DNA from: Sphingobium sp. D43FB
Lineage (GTDB): Bacteria; Pseudomonadota; Alphaproteobacteria; Sphingomonadales; Sphingomonadaceae
Length of the DNA: 64,000 nt
Assembly: GCF_002312805.1 (NCBI RefSeq)
Contig: NZ_NMUA01000004.1
Location: forward strand, 1-64,000
Direction of reading: 5' to 3'
Part shown: positions 30,881 through 39,313 of the stretch, one piece after another
Layout of the letters: each line of letters starts with the position of its first letter
Numbering within the stretch: position 1 is the stretch's first letter
Made by a program: the position numbers and the translations under genes
The notes under the pieces: generated by a model
The model's database searches: none
Seen by the model: the letters and a program-made list of their open reading frames with translations, nothing else
What the model was told of the DNA's origin: nothing

Positions 30881-33205
30881 ATGGCTGTCAGCCGCACCGT
30901 GAAGCGCACGCCGGAATGGCGCGAAATGCTCAAGCGCAGCCTGCTTCGCAGCGGCGCACTGATCGGCGCGATCCTGCTGATGCTGGCGACGCTGTTCGTG
31001 GCGCTGGCGCTACTCAGCTATACGCCCAGTGACCCGTCGATGAATACGGTGGCGGGTGATCATGTCGCCAACATCATGCAGGGGCCGGGTGCCTGGACCG
31101 CCGATTTCCTGCTCTGGTTGTTGGGCGTGCCGGTGGCGCTGATCTTGCCGCTGATGGCGGTCACTGCCCGCCGGATGTGGGGCGACCAGGATATGCGCAG
31201 CTGGAAGGGGCAGTTCGGCAAATGCCTGTTCGGCATCGTCCTCATCGGCATTGCCCTGTCGCTGTTTCAGGATGATCCGCTGGTCGGCCTGCCCGCGGGC
31301 TGGGGCGGAGTGATCGGTCTTGTCACGGCCAAGGGCGTGGCCAGTCTCACGGCGCAGGCACCCGCCGCTGCCCCCTGGATAACCGGCATATTGGTGGTCA
31401 TGACGCTGATCGCTGGACTCATCGCCTGCTATCGCAGCCTGGCGTTGGAAAAGCCGATCATCGCCCTGCGCCGCCCATCCTTGCCCAAATTGGCGCTCCC
31501 CCGCCCGACCCTGGCGTTGCCGAGCGTCGGCAGCACCAGCAGCGACATCGAACCGGAGGTGGACGGGGCCGAGCGCGTTATCGCGCCCCGCAAGCAGGTC
31601 TCGAACGAACCCAAGCCGCCGATCACGATCCAGAGTCCCAAGCCCGCCGCGCCGCAGCGGCAGATGGCGCCGATCTCGCAGGACGATCTGTTCGGCCATA
31701 GCTCGCTACCCTCGCCCGACCTGCTCAATCCCATTCCCGTCAACCAGGGCGGCAAGATCGACAAGGCCGCGCTGGAGCGCAATGCGCGGCTGCTCGAATC
31801 GGTGCTCGATGATTTCCATGTGAAGGGCAATATCGTCGAGGTCCGGCCCGGCCCGGTCGTGACCATGTATGAGCTGGAGCCGGCCCCCGGCATCAAGGCA
31901 AGCCGCGTCATCGCGCTGGCCGACGATATCGCCCGCAATATGTCGGCGCTGTCGGCGCGCGTCGCGACGATTCCGGGGCGCACGGTGATCGGCATCGAAC
32001 TGCCCAACGCGCATCGCGAGGGTGTGTCGTTCCGTGAACTCATCACCAGCGAACAATTTGGCGGCGAAGGGACGCTGCCGATCATCCTGGGCAAGAATAT
32101 TTCCGGCGAACCGATCATCGCCGACCTCGCGCCCATGCCGCATCTGCTGATCGCGGGCACCACCGGGTCGGGCAAGTCGGTCGGGCTCAACGCCATGATC
32201 CTGTCGCTGCTCTACCGCATGACGCCCGATCAGCTGCGGCTGATCATGATCGATCCCAAGATGCTGGAATTGTCGACCTATGACGACATTCCCCATCTGC
32301 TCTCGCCGGTCGTTACCGAACCGCAAAAGGCGATCCGCGCGCTCAAATGGGCGGTCGAGCAGATGGAGGATCGCTACCGCATGATGGCGTCCATCTCCGT
32401 GCGTAACCTTGCCAATTACAATGAAAAGGTCCGCGCCGCCAAGGCGAAGGGCAAGCCGCTCGGTCGCCGCGTCCAGACCGGCTACGACCCTGAAAATGGC
32501 AAGCCCATCTATGAGGAGGAACAGCTCGATTTTCAGCCGCTGCCCCAGATTGTGGTGGTCGTGGACGAGCTGGCCGACCTTATGATGACGGCGGGCAAGG
32601 AAGTCGAATTCCTGATCCAGCGGCTGGCGCAAAAGGCGCGCGCAGCCGGTATCCACCTGATCCTCGCAACCCAGCGCCCGTCGGTCGACGTCATCACCGG
32701 CGTCATCAAGGCGAACCTGCCAACCCGGATCAGCTTTTTCGTGACGTCCAAGATCGACAGTCGCACCATTTTGGGCGAGCAGGGCGCCGAACAGCTGCTG
32801 GGCAAGGGCGATATGCTCTACATGCACGGCGGCAAGGGGTTGACCCGCGTCCATGGCCCGTTCGTCTCGGACGACGAAGTCCGCGTCGTCGCCGACCATT
32901 GGCGCGCGCAGGGCCAGCCCGATTATATCCAGGCGGTGACCGAAGAGCCCGAAGAAGGTAGTTTCGCGCTCGACGGCGTGGACCTTGGCGACGACAGCCC
33001 CGACGCGCAACTGTTCCGCAAGGCGTGCCAGCTCGTGTTCGAGAATCAGAAGGCTTCGACTAGCTGGCTGCAACGCCAGCTCCGCGTTGGCTATAATAGC
33101 GCCGCACGCCTGATCGAGAAGATGGAAGAGGAAGGCCTGGTCGGCCCGCCGAACCATGTCGGCCGTCGCGAAGTGCTGCGCGACGAAAATGGCAATCCGC
33201 TATAA
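30881..33205 (+). CDS. ftsK: DNA translocase FtsK
   Basis: FtsK pumps chromosomal DNA at the division septum. Four membrane helices lie in the first about 190 residues, then a short Pro-rich linker. The motor has Walker A AGTTGSGKSVGL near residue 425 and Walker B QIVVVVDELADLM near 560. The C-terminal gamma domain (about 700-774) has WLQRQLRVGYNSAARLIEKM, which reads KOPS sites. The length of 774 is normal. The ATG at 30881 follows GGGGGACAAGGG. Confidence 0.95.
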   Translation: MAVSRTVKRTPEWREMLKRSLLRSGALIGAILLMLATLFVALALLSYTPSDPSMNTVAGDHVANIMQGPGAWTADFLLWLLGVPVALILPLMAVTARRMWGDQDMRSWKGQFGKCLFGIVLIGIALSLFQDDPLVGLPAGWGGVIGLVTAKGVASLTAQAPAAAPWITGILVVMTLIAGLIACYRSLALEKPIIALRRPSLPKLALPRPTLALPSVGSTSSDIEPEVDGAERVIAPRKQVSNEPKPPITIQSPKPAAPQRQMAPISQDDLFGHSSLPSPDLLNPIPVNQGGKIDKAALERNARLLESVLDDFHVKGNIVEVRPGPVVTMYELEPAPGIKASRVIALADDIARNMSALSARVATIPGRTVIGIELPNAHREGVSFRELITSEQFGGEGTLPIILGKNISGEPIIADLAPMPHLLIAGTTGSGKSVGLNAMILSLLYRMTPDQLRLIMIDPKMLELSTYDDIPHLLSPVVTEPQKAIRALKWAVEQMEDRYRMMASISVRNLANYNEKVRAAKAKGKPLGRRVQTGYDPENGKPIYEEEQLDFQPLPQIVVVVDELADLMMTAGKEVEFLIQRLAQKARAAGIHLILATQRPSVDVITGVIKANLPTRISFFVTSKIDSRTILGEQGAEQLLGKGDMLYMHGGKGLTRVHGPFVSDDEVRVVADHWRAQGQPDYIQAVTEEPEEGSFALDGVDLGDDSPDAQLFRKACQLVFENQKASTSWLQRQLRVGYNSAARLIEKMEEEGLVGPPNHVGRREVLRDENGNPL

Positions 33206-33232
33206 CGGTTCAGACAAGTTGCTGAACGGCAG

Positions 33233-33257
33233 GGAACGGCTGGGTTCACAGGTCGTT
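33233..33257 (+). promoter_or_regulatory. EcfG-type general stress promoter candidate before lolA
   Basis: GGAAC at 33233-33237 and CGTT at 33254-33257 are separated by 16 bases, matching the alphaproteobacterial EcfG consensus GGAAC-N16/17-CGTT. The -10 end is 49 bases from the lolA ATG. Both elements are short, so a chance match is possible. Confidence 0.5.
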
Positions 33258-33306
33258 CAAGCCGCGCCGCCTAAACCGCATCCGTAACAACCGGAGTTTC
33301 TGTCTG

Positions 33307-33942
33307 ATGAAGCGCATCTTTCTGGCGCTGGCCATTGCGCCAGTCGCCCTTGCCCTGCCGATCGCCGTGCCTGCTTTGGCCCAGGCGAACCAGTCCGATC
33401 TCACCAAGGTCAACGCCTATATCCGTGCCGTGACGACGATGACGGCCGATTTCACCCAGACCGACCGCAACGGCCAGACTCTGACGGGGCAGTTAACGAT
33501 CAAGCAGCCGGGCAAGATCCGCTTTCAATATCAAAAGGGCGTGCCGCTGCTGATCGTGGGCGATGGCAAGGCACTGACGATGATCGATTATGAAGTACGC
33601 CAGGTGCAGCGCTGGCCGATCGGCAATTCGCCGCTGGGTGCGCTGCTCGACCCGTCCAAGGATTTGTCCAAATTCGGCAAGGTTGTACCAACCGGCGACC
33701 CCAGCATATTGAGCGTCGAGGCGCGCGATCCCAAGCGCCCTGAGTTCGGCACGATCACGATGATCTTCAAGCGGGATGCGGGCAGCCCGGCAGGCCTGCA
33801 ACTTTATGGCTGGGTCGCGCTCGATTCGCAGAATAATCGCACCGCGGTTCGGCTGACGAACCAGCGCTATGGTGTGACGGTCGCGGATTCGACCTTTCGC
33901 TGGACCGACCCGCGACCGCGCGGCCGCTCGGCCGGGGGCTGA
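33307..33942 (+). CDS. lolA: Outer membrane lipoprotein carrier protein LolA
   Basis: LolA carries lipoproteins from the inner to the outer membrane. The signal peptide ends near ALAQA. The mature protein has TTMTADFTQTDRNGQTLTGQL, then PGKIRFQYQKGVPLLIVGDGKALTMIDYEVRQVQRWPI, the usual LolA beta-sheet pattern. The length is 211. It follows ftsK, as in many proteobacteria, with a separate putative promoter. Confidence 0.93.
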   Translation: MKRIFLALAIAPVALALPIAVPALAQANQSDLTKVNAYIRAVTTMTADFTQTDRNGQTLTGQLTIKQPGKIRFQYQKGVPLLIVGDGKALTMIDYEVRQVQRWPIGNSPLGALLDPSKDLSKFGKVVPTGDPSILSVEARDPKRPEFGTITMIFKRDAGSPAGLQLYGWVALDSQNNRTAVRLTNQRYGVTVADSTFRWTDPRPRGRSAGG

Positions 33943-34103
33943 ACCGAGCGCTTGGTGCGGCAGATCGATCGCTTTTCAAAACCGTTCATCTGCCGCTCAT
34001 ATGGCGGTCGCTAATCATAAACCAACGGCGCGAAACGGCATCGGGATTTCCCCCCTGTTACCCGGTCCGCTCTCGCCGCGAAGCGCTTCAAGGGCGCGAT
34101 CGA

Positions 34104-34138
34104 GACCCCCGTTCCATGCCCCCGGAGCGGGGGTCTTA
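34104..34138 (+). terminator. Intrinsic terminator before xthA
   Basis: GACCCCCG (34104-34111) pairs exactly with CGGGGGTC (34128-34135), followed by TTACT. It lies in the 244-base lolA-xthA gap, which otherwise shows no gene. It probably ends the lolA messenger. Confidence 0.65.
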
Positions 34139-34186
34139 CTCTGTCTGGCGCTTGCGCGCGCCACCGCGGCCTTCTAGGGCAAACCC

Positions 34187-34984
34187 ATGGCCGACACTCT
34201 CTCCATTTGCTCCTGGAACATCAACAGCGTCCGTGCGCGCATCGACATCGTCGAACAGCTGCTGCAGCAGGAAGCCCCCGACATTCTCTGCCTTCAGGAA
34301 ACCAAGGTGGTGAACGAGATTTTCCCCACCGACATGTTCCGGCGCATGGGCTATGTCCATCAGGTGCTGAATGGTCAGCGGATGCATCATGGCGTGGCGA
34401 TCATGAGCAAAGTGCCGATTCACGAAGATGACCGGTTCGACTGGCAGGCCAATGGCGAAGCGCGCCATGTGGGCGTGCGCCTCGACAATGGCGTGCGGAT
34501 CGAGAATGTCTATGTACCCGCCGGCGGCGACATCGCCGACCGCACGGTCAATCCCAAATTCGGGCAGAAGCTCGACTTTCTGGAGCGGATGATCGAATGG
34601 TCGAGCGCGCTGGACAATAAACCGACCATCCTGACCGGCGACTTCAACATCGCGCCGCTGGAAAGCGATGTGTGGAGCCACAAGCAGTTGCTCAACGTCG
34701 TCAGCCATACGCCCGTCGAATGCGAGATATTGGCGCGGTTGCAGGCGTCGAACGACTGGGTCGATATCGGCCGCCATTTCCATCCTGCGCCTGCGCGTCT
34801 CTATACCTGGTGGAGCTATCGCGCCAAGGATTGGGCGGAGTCGGATCGCGGACGTCGGCTCGACCATATGTGGATGACCCGCGACGTCGCGGACAAGGCG
34901 GTCAGCCATCGCGTGGTCGAACCCGCGCGCAGCTGGATCAAGCCGTCCGACCATATCCCCATCATCACCGACTTCGTCTTCTGA
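34187..34984 (+). CDS. xthA: Exodeoxyribonuclease III
   Basis: XthA is an apurinic site endonuclease and 3' exonuclease. Family motifs include [23 protein letters not shown] with the metal glutamate, [16 protein letters not shown] and RRLDHMWMT, and the catalytic histidine in [10 protein letters not shown] near the end. The length of 265 is normal. It overlaps ribA by TGATG. Confidence 0.95.
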   Translation: MADTLSICSWNINSVRARIDIVEQLLQQEAPDILCLQETKVVNEIFPTDMFRRMGYVHQVLNGQRMHHGVAIMSKVPIHEDDRFDWQANGEARHVGVRLDNGVRIENVYVPAGGDIADRTVNPKFGQKLDFLERMIEWSSALDNKPTILTGDFNIAPLESDVWSHKQLLNVVSHTPVECEILARLQASNDWVDIGRHFHPAPARLYTWWSYRAKDWAESDRGRRLDHMWMTRDVADKAVSHRVVEPARSWIKPSDHIPIITDFVF

Positions 34985-36045
34985 TGCGCGCGCGCGACGC
35001 TGCCCGTGCGATCGACGCGCTACGGCGCGGCTGGGCGATCAGGATTGCCGGGGCGGATGGGGCAATCCGGCTGATGGCGATCGAAGGGGCGGATGCGGTA
35101 ACGCTGACCGCATTCGACCCGGACGCGCGCGCCAACATCCTGATCTCCGCCGCGCGTGCCGAAACGCTCAAGCTGGCGAACCAACTGGCCGCTGCCGATC
35201 CCGATCTGCCGGTACTGGTGGAGCGCGCACCGTGGATCGACGCGGACGTCGCGACCGCCATGTCCGACCCGGTGCTCGACCTCGCCTCGCCGCTCAAGGG
35301 GCCGTTCCGCGCCCGCCCGCTCGCCGCGCCCCAGGCGGCGAAGGCGGCGCTGCGGCTCGCCCGCCTCGCCGGCATCCTTCCCGCCTATTTCCTGACGGAA
35401 GGCGATGAGGCCGTGGATGTCACGGTGCAGGCTGATGATATCGACGCCTATGATGATGCGATTCATCTCGCCATCGCCACGCGCGCCCGGCTGCCGGTAT
35501 CGGCCAGCGAGACGGCGGAGATCATTGCCTTCCGTAGCCCCGACGAACCGCGCGAGCATGTCGCGCTGGTGGTGGGCAAGCGCGATGCCTCGCCGCCCGT
35601 TGTCCGCCTGCACAGCGAATGCCTGACCGGTGATGTGCTGGGCAGCCTCAAATGCGATTGCGGCCCGCAACTGCATCAGGCGCTGCACCAGATCGCCGAC
35701 GCGCCCTGGGGCGTGCTGCTCTATTTGCGGCAGGAAGGGCGGGGCATCGGCCTCGTCAACAAGCTGCGCGCCTATGCGATGCAGGACCAGGGCTTCGACA
35801 CGGTCGACGCCAATGTGCGCCTCGGCTTTGCGATCGACGCGCGCGATTTCTCCGTCGCGGCGCGGATGCTCGACCTGCTCGGCGTCGCGCAGGTGCGACT
35901 TTTGACCAACAACCCTAATAAGGTGGCGGGGCTGGAAGCGGCAGGCATCGGCGTAATCGAGCGCTTGCCGATCATCCTGCCGACCAACCCGCATAATGAA
36001 CGCTATCTCGCCACCAAGCGCGACCGGACCGGCCATCAGCTATGA
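34984..36045 (+). CDS. ribA: GTP cyclohydrolase II
   Basis: RibA opens the imidazole ring of GTP in riboflavin synthesis. The zinc cysteines lie in [18 protein letters not shown] near residue 210, and the active-site arginine region is [14 protein letters not shown] near 250. The first about 150 residues are an extra domain, a feature of alphaproteobacterial forms. The length is 353. It follows xthA and overlaps the L,D-transpeptidase gene by four bases. Confidence 0.93.
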   Translation: MRARDAARAIDALRRGWAIRIAGADGAIRLMAIEGADAVTLTAFDPDARANILISAARAETLKLANQLAAADPDLPVLVERAPWIDADVATAMSDPVLDLASPLKGPFRARPLAAPQAAKAALRLARLAGILPAYFLTEGDEAVDVTVQADDIDAYDDAIHLAIATRARLPVSASETAEIIAFRSPDEPREHVALVVGKRDASPPVVRLHSECLTGDVLGSLKCDCGPQLHQALHQIADAPWGVLLYLRQEGRGIGLVNKLRAYAMQDQGFDTVDANVRLGFAIDARDFSVAARMLDLLGVAQVRLLTNNPNKVAGLEAAGIGVIERLPIILPTNPHNERYLATKRDRTGHQL

Positions 36046-36545
36046 GCCTGATCCGCGTCGATAGTGGCGCGGGTCGCCTGACCTTCGGCGCTATGACCGT
36101 GGATTGCACGATCGGCCGGGGCGGCACCTGTGCGGCCGCGGACAAGCGCGAAGGCGATGGCTGCACCCCGCTTGGCCTCTGGCCGATCCGTGGTGTCCTG
36201 CTGCGGCCTGGCAAGGTCGACGCCGTCGCTATCCGATTGCCCTGGCGCTGGATCAGACCTGGTGATGGGTGGTCGGACGATCCCGTCGATCCCGCCTATA
36301 ACCGCCCAGTTCGCCTGCCGCGCGGCTTCTCGGCCGAAAGCCTGATCCGTGCCGACGATGCCTATGACATCATCGTCGTGCTGGGCCATAATGACGGGTC
36401 ACCCGTGCAGGGGCAGGGCAGTGCGATCTTCTTCCATTTGTCCGAAGGACGCCCCACGGCGGGCTGTGTCGCCATCGAACGCAACGACATGCTCCGGCTA
36501 TTACCGCTGCTCGCGCCGGGTGACAGGATGGAGATCGTCGCCTAG
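36042..36545 (+). CDS. L,D-transpeptidase catalytic domain protein
   Basis: The YkuD-type core has [12 protein letters not shown] and [21 protein letters not shown], with the catalytic cysteine near residue 149 and the histidine upstream. The family makes 3-3 peptidoglycan cross-links or trims wall peptides. No signal peptide is visible, which is unusual for a periplasmic enzyme and leaves its location uncertain. The length is 167. It overlaps the glnD stop by four bases. Confidence 0.88.
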   Translation: MSLIRVDSGAGRLTFGAMTVDCTIGRGGTCAAADKREGDGCTPLGLWPIRGVLLRPGKVDAVAIRLPWRWIRPGDGWSDDPVDPAYNRPVRLPRGFSAESLIRADDAYDIIVVLGHNDGSPVQGQGSAIFFHLSEGRPTAGCVAIERNDMLRLLPLLAPGDRMEIVA

Positions 36546-39304
36546 GCTCGCGCCAGCGCCTCGCCAACCTCGCCGCCAGCGCCCTCCAGCAATCGCCGCT
36601 CCAATGTCTGGAGCCGCGCCTTGCTCTCGATCTTGCCGCCGAACAGGTCGGTGACGTAGAATGTATCGACCGCGCGTTCGCCATAGGTGGCGACATGCGC
36701 GCTATGCACCGTCACCTTCGACTGGAACAGGGCGTTGGCGAGGCTGAATAGCAGCGCAGGCCGATCGCGCGCATTGACCTCGATCACGGTGAAGCGATTC
36801 GACGCCTTGTTATCGATCAGGACATTGGGCTCGATGCGGAAGGCTTCGGCGCGGGTCCGGGTGAGCGGGCGCGCGCTCAACTTGGTGATCAACCGGTGGC
36901 GGTTCGACAGCGAATCCTCGATCGCGTTGCGGATGCGGGCCAGCTGATCGGGACTGTGGAACGCGCCACCCATCGGGTCCTGCACCAGGAAATTGTCGAT
37001 CGCCACGCCATCGCGCGTCGTGTGAATGCGCGCGTCGATGATGTTGCCGCCCGCCAGATGGATGGCGCCTGCAATGCGATAGAATAGCCCTGGATGATCG
37101 GCGGCATAGACGGTCACCAACGTCGCGCCACGCTGCGGATAATAATGCGCCGCGATCGACAGCGGCGCGTCGCCCGCCGCCAGCATATGTTCGGCATTAT
37201 GGATCAAGATATCGTCGGGTTCGGCGATCCAGTAGGATTCAGGGAGTCGCTTGCTGAACGCCTCGAACGTCGCTTCGTCCATATGGAGCGCCTGGCGCAG
37301 CGTCTTCTGCTTGGCGGTCACCCGCTCGCTGCGGCCCTTCTGCTTATGGCCCAGGCGCAGCAGTTCCTCGGCCGAATCATAGAGATCGCCCAGCAACTGC
37401 CGCTTCCAGCTGTTCCAGACGCCGGGGCCGACCGCGCGAATGTCCACCACGGTCAGGCACAGGAGCAGCCGCAACCGTTCGGGGCTTTGCACCACGTCGA
37501 CGAAATCGACGATCGTCTTGTAATCGGCTAGGTCGCGCTTGAACGCGGTCGCCGACATCAGCAAATGATAGCGCACCAGCCAGGCGACCGTTTCGGTTTC
37601 CGCTGGGGTGAGGCCAAGGCGCGGGCAGAGCTGCTCAGCCACCTGCGCGCCCAATATGCTGTGATCGCCGCCACGCCCCTTGGCGATGTCATGCAACAAC
37701 ACGGCGATATAGAGCACCCGGCGCGAGAGCAATTTGCCCATCAGGTCGGTGGCCAGCGGATGATCCTGCGCCAGTTCCCCCTTCTCGATCCGCGACAGCA
37801 GGCCGACAGCGCGGATGGTATGCTCATCGACCGTATAATGATGATACATGTCGAACTGCATTTGCGCGACGACCCGGCGGAAGTCGGGCACGAAGCGGCC
37901 GAACACGGTCGATTCGTTCATCCAGCGCAGCACCGTTTCCGGGTCGCGCGGCGACGTCAGTACATCCATGAAGGCGGCGTTGGCACGTGGGTCTTTACGG
38001 ATCTTGGCGTTGATCAGCCCCGCGTCCCGGCTCGCCGCACGCATCGCGGCGGGGTGGATGGACAAGCCATGGCGATCGGCCAGTGCGAAAATCTCCACCA
38101 GCCGCACCGGGTCGGCCTGAAAGAAATCATCGCTCGGCAGCGCCAGCCGCCCCCGGTCCAGCACGAACCCGTCGAGCTTCTTGGGCCGCCGGAAGATGGC
38201 GGGAATATAGCGCCGCCCCTTCGGCCCCATCTGGTCATCCAGATGCGCCAGGAACACCGCGGTCAGGTCGCCGACGATCTTCGCGTTCAGGAAATAATAG
38301 CGCATAAACCGCTCGACCCCGGACTGGCCATGCCGCCCGGTAAAGCGCATCCGAGTCGCCGTTTCGAGTTGCAGGTCGAAGGTCAGCCGGTCTTCTGCAC
38401 GCCCGGTGATGGTGTGCAGATGACAGCGCACCGCCCAGAGGAAATCCTCCGCCTTTTGAAACTGGCGCAGTTCGATCTGCGTCAACAGCCCGACATCGAC
38501 CAGCTCGGCGACCGACCGCACCCGGTTCACATATTTGCCGATCCAGAACAGCGTATGCAGGTCGCGCAGCCCGCCCTTGCCTTCCTTCACATTGGGCTCG
38601 ACGACATAGCGGCTGTCGCCCATTCGCTTGTGGCGCTCGTCGCGCTCGACCAGCTTTTCGGTGACGAAGGCGCGGGCATTGCCCTGCATCACCTCCGCAT
38701 CGAAGCGGACCGAAGTCTCCTCATACAGCGCCCGGTCGCCCCAAACATAGCGCGCTTCCAGCAAAGCGGTGCGCACCGTCAGGTCGGCCTTGGCCATCCG
38801 CATCGTTTCATCGATCGACCGGCTGCTATGCCCGACCTTCAGCCCCAGATCCCACAGCGAATAGAGCATCGATTCGATCACCTGCTCGGTCCAGCCGGTG
38901 GGCTTCCAGGGGGTGATGAAGCCGATATCGACGTCGCTATGCGGCGCCATCTCGCCCCGGCCATAGCCTCCCACCGCGATCAGCGCGATGCGCTCGCCGG
39001 TGCTGCGATTGCCTGAGGGGTAAAGATGATGTGTCGTTGCGTCATAGAGCAGGCGCAGAATCTGGTCGATCAGGAAGGCGAAGGCGGTCACCGTCTCGCG
39101 CCCGCGCGTAGGGCGCTGCTCCAGCCGCCGGGCCACTTCCACCCGCCCCTCTTCCAATGCGGCCTTGAGTTCGCCGACGATCAGCCCGCGCAACCGCATG
39201 GGATCGCCCTTGTGCTCGTGCGCAAGGGCGTTGATGCTGTCGGAAATCGCGCGCCGGTCGATGATCGCACGGCGCGATCCCAAAGCGGGGAACTGCATGA
39301 CCAT
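36542..39304 (-). CDS. glnD: [Protein-PII] uridylyltransferase/uridylyl-removing enzyme
   Basis: GlnD senses glutamine and adds or removes UMP on PII. The nucleotidyltransferase motif GGYGRGEMAPHSDVDIGF is near residue 113, the HD domain with AVLLHDIAKGRGGDHS near 530, and two ACT domains lie near 720 and 840 (TLVTVYAADHPGLFYRIAGA and FTVIEVNARDRPALLFSLAN). The length of 920 is normal. It begins nine bases after the mutS stop, so both are in one operon. Confidence 0.95.
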   Translation of the reverse strand: MVMQFPALGSRRAIIDRRAISDSINALAHEHKGDPMRLRGLIVGELKAALEEGRVEVARRLEQRPTRGRETVTAFAFLIDQILRLLYDATTHHLYPSGNRSTGERIALIAVGGYGRGEMAPHSDVDIGFITPWKPTGWTEQVIESMLYSLWDLGLKVGHSSRSIDETMRMAKADLTVRTALLEARYVWGDRALYEETSVRFDAEVMQGNARAFVTEKLVERDERHKRMGDSRYVVEPNVKEGKGGLRDLHTLFWIGKYVNRVRSVAELVDVGLLTQIELRQFQKAEDFLWAVRCHLHTITGRAEDRLTFDLQLETATRMRFTGRHGQSGVERFMRYYFLNAKIVGDLTAVFLAHLDDQMGPKGRRYIPAIFRRPKKLDGFVLDRGRLALPSDDFFQADPVRLVEIFALADRHGLSIHPAAMRAASRDAGLINAKIRKDPRANAAFMDVLTSPRDPETVLRWMNESTVFGRFVPDFRRVVAQMQFDMYHHYTVDEHTIRAVGLLSRIEKGELAQDHPLATDLMGKLLSRRVLYIAVLLHDIAKGRGGDHSILGAQVAEQLCPRLGLTPAETETVAWLVRYHLLMSATAFKRDLADYKTIVDFVDVVQSPERLRLLLCLTVVDIRAVGPGVWNSWKRQLLGDLYDSAEELLRLGHKQKGRSERVTAKQKTLRQALHMDEATFEAFSKRLPESYWIAEPDDILIHNAEHMLAAGDAPLSIAAHYYPQRGATLVTVYAADHPGLFYRIAGAIHLAGGNIIDARIHTTRDGVAIDNFLVQDPMGGAFHSPDQLARIRNAIEDSLSNRHRLITKLSARPLTRTRAEAFRIEPNVLIDNKASNRFTVIEVNARDRPALLFSLANALFQSKVTVHSAHVATYGERAVDTFYVTDLFGGKIESKARLQTLERRLLEGAGGEVGEALARA

Positions 39305-39313
39305 GCGCGTTCT

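Noticed and set aside
37565..39016. 483-residue open frame opposite glnD
   Set aside because: His/Gln/Arg-rich translation without any family motif, fully inside glnD; a typical shadow frame.
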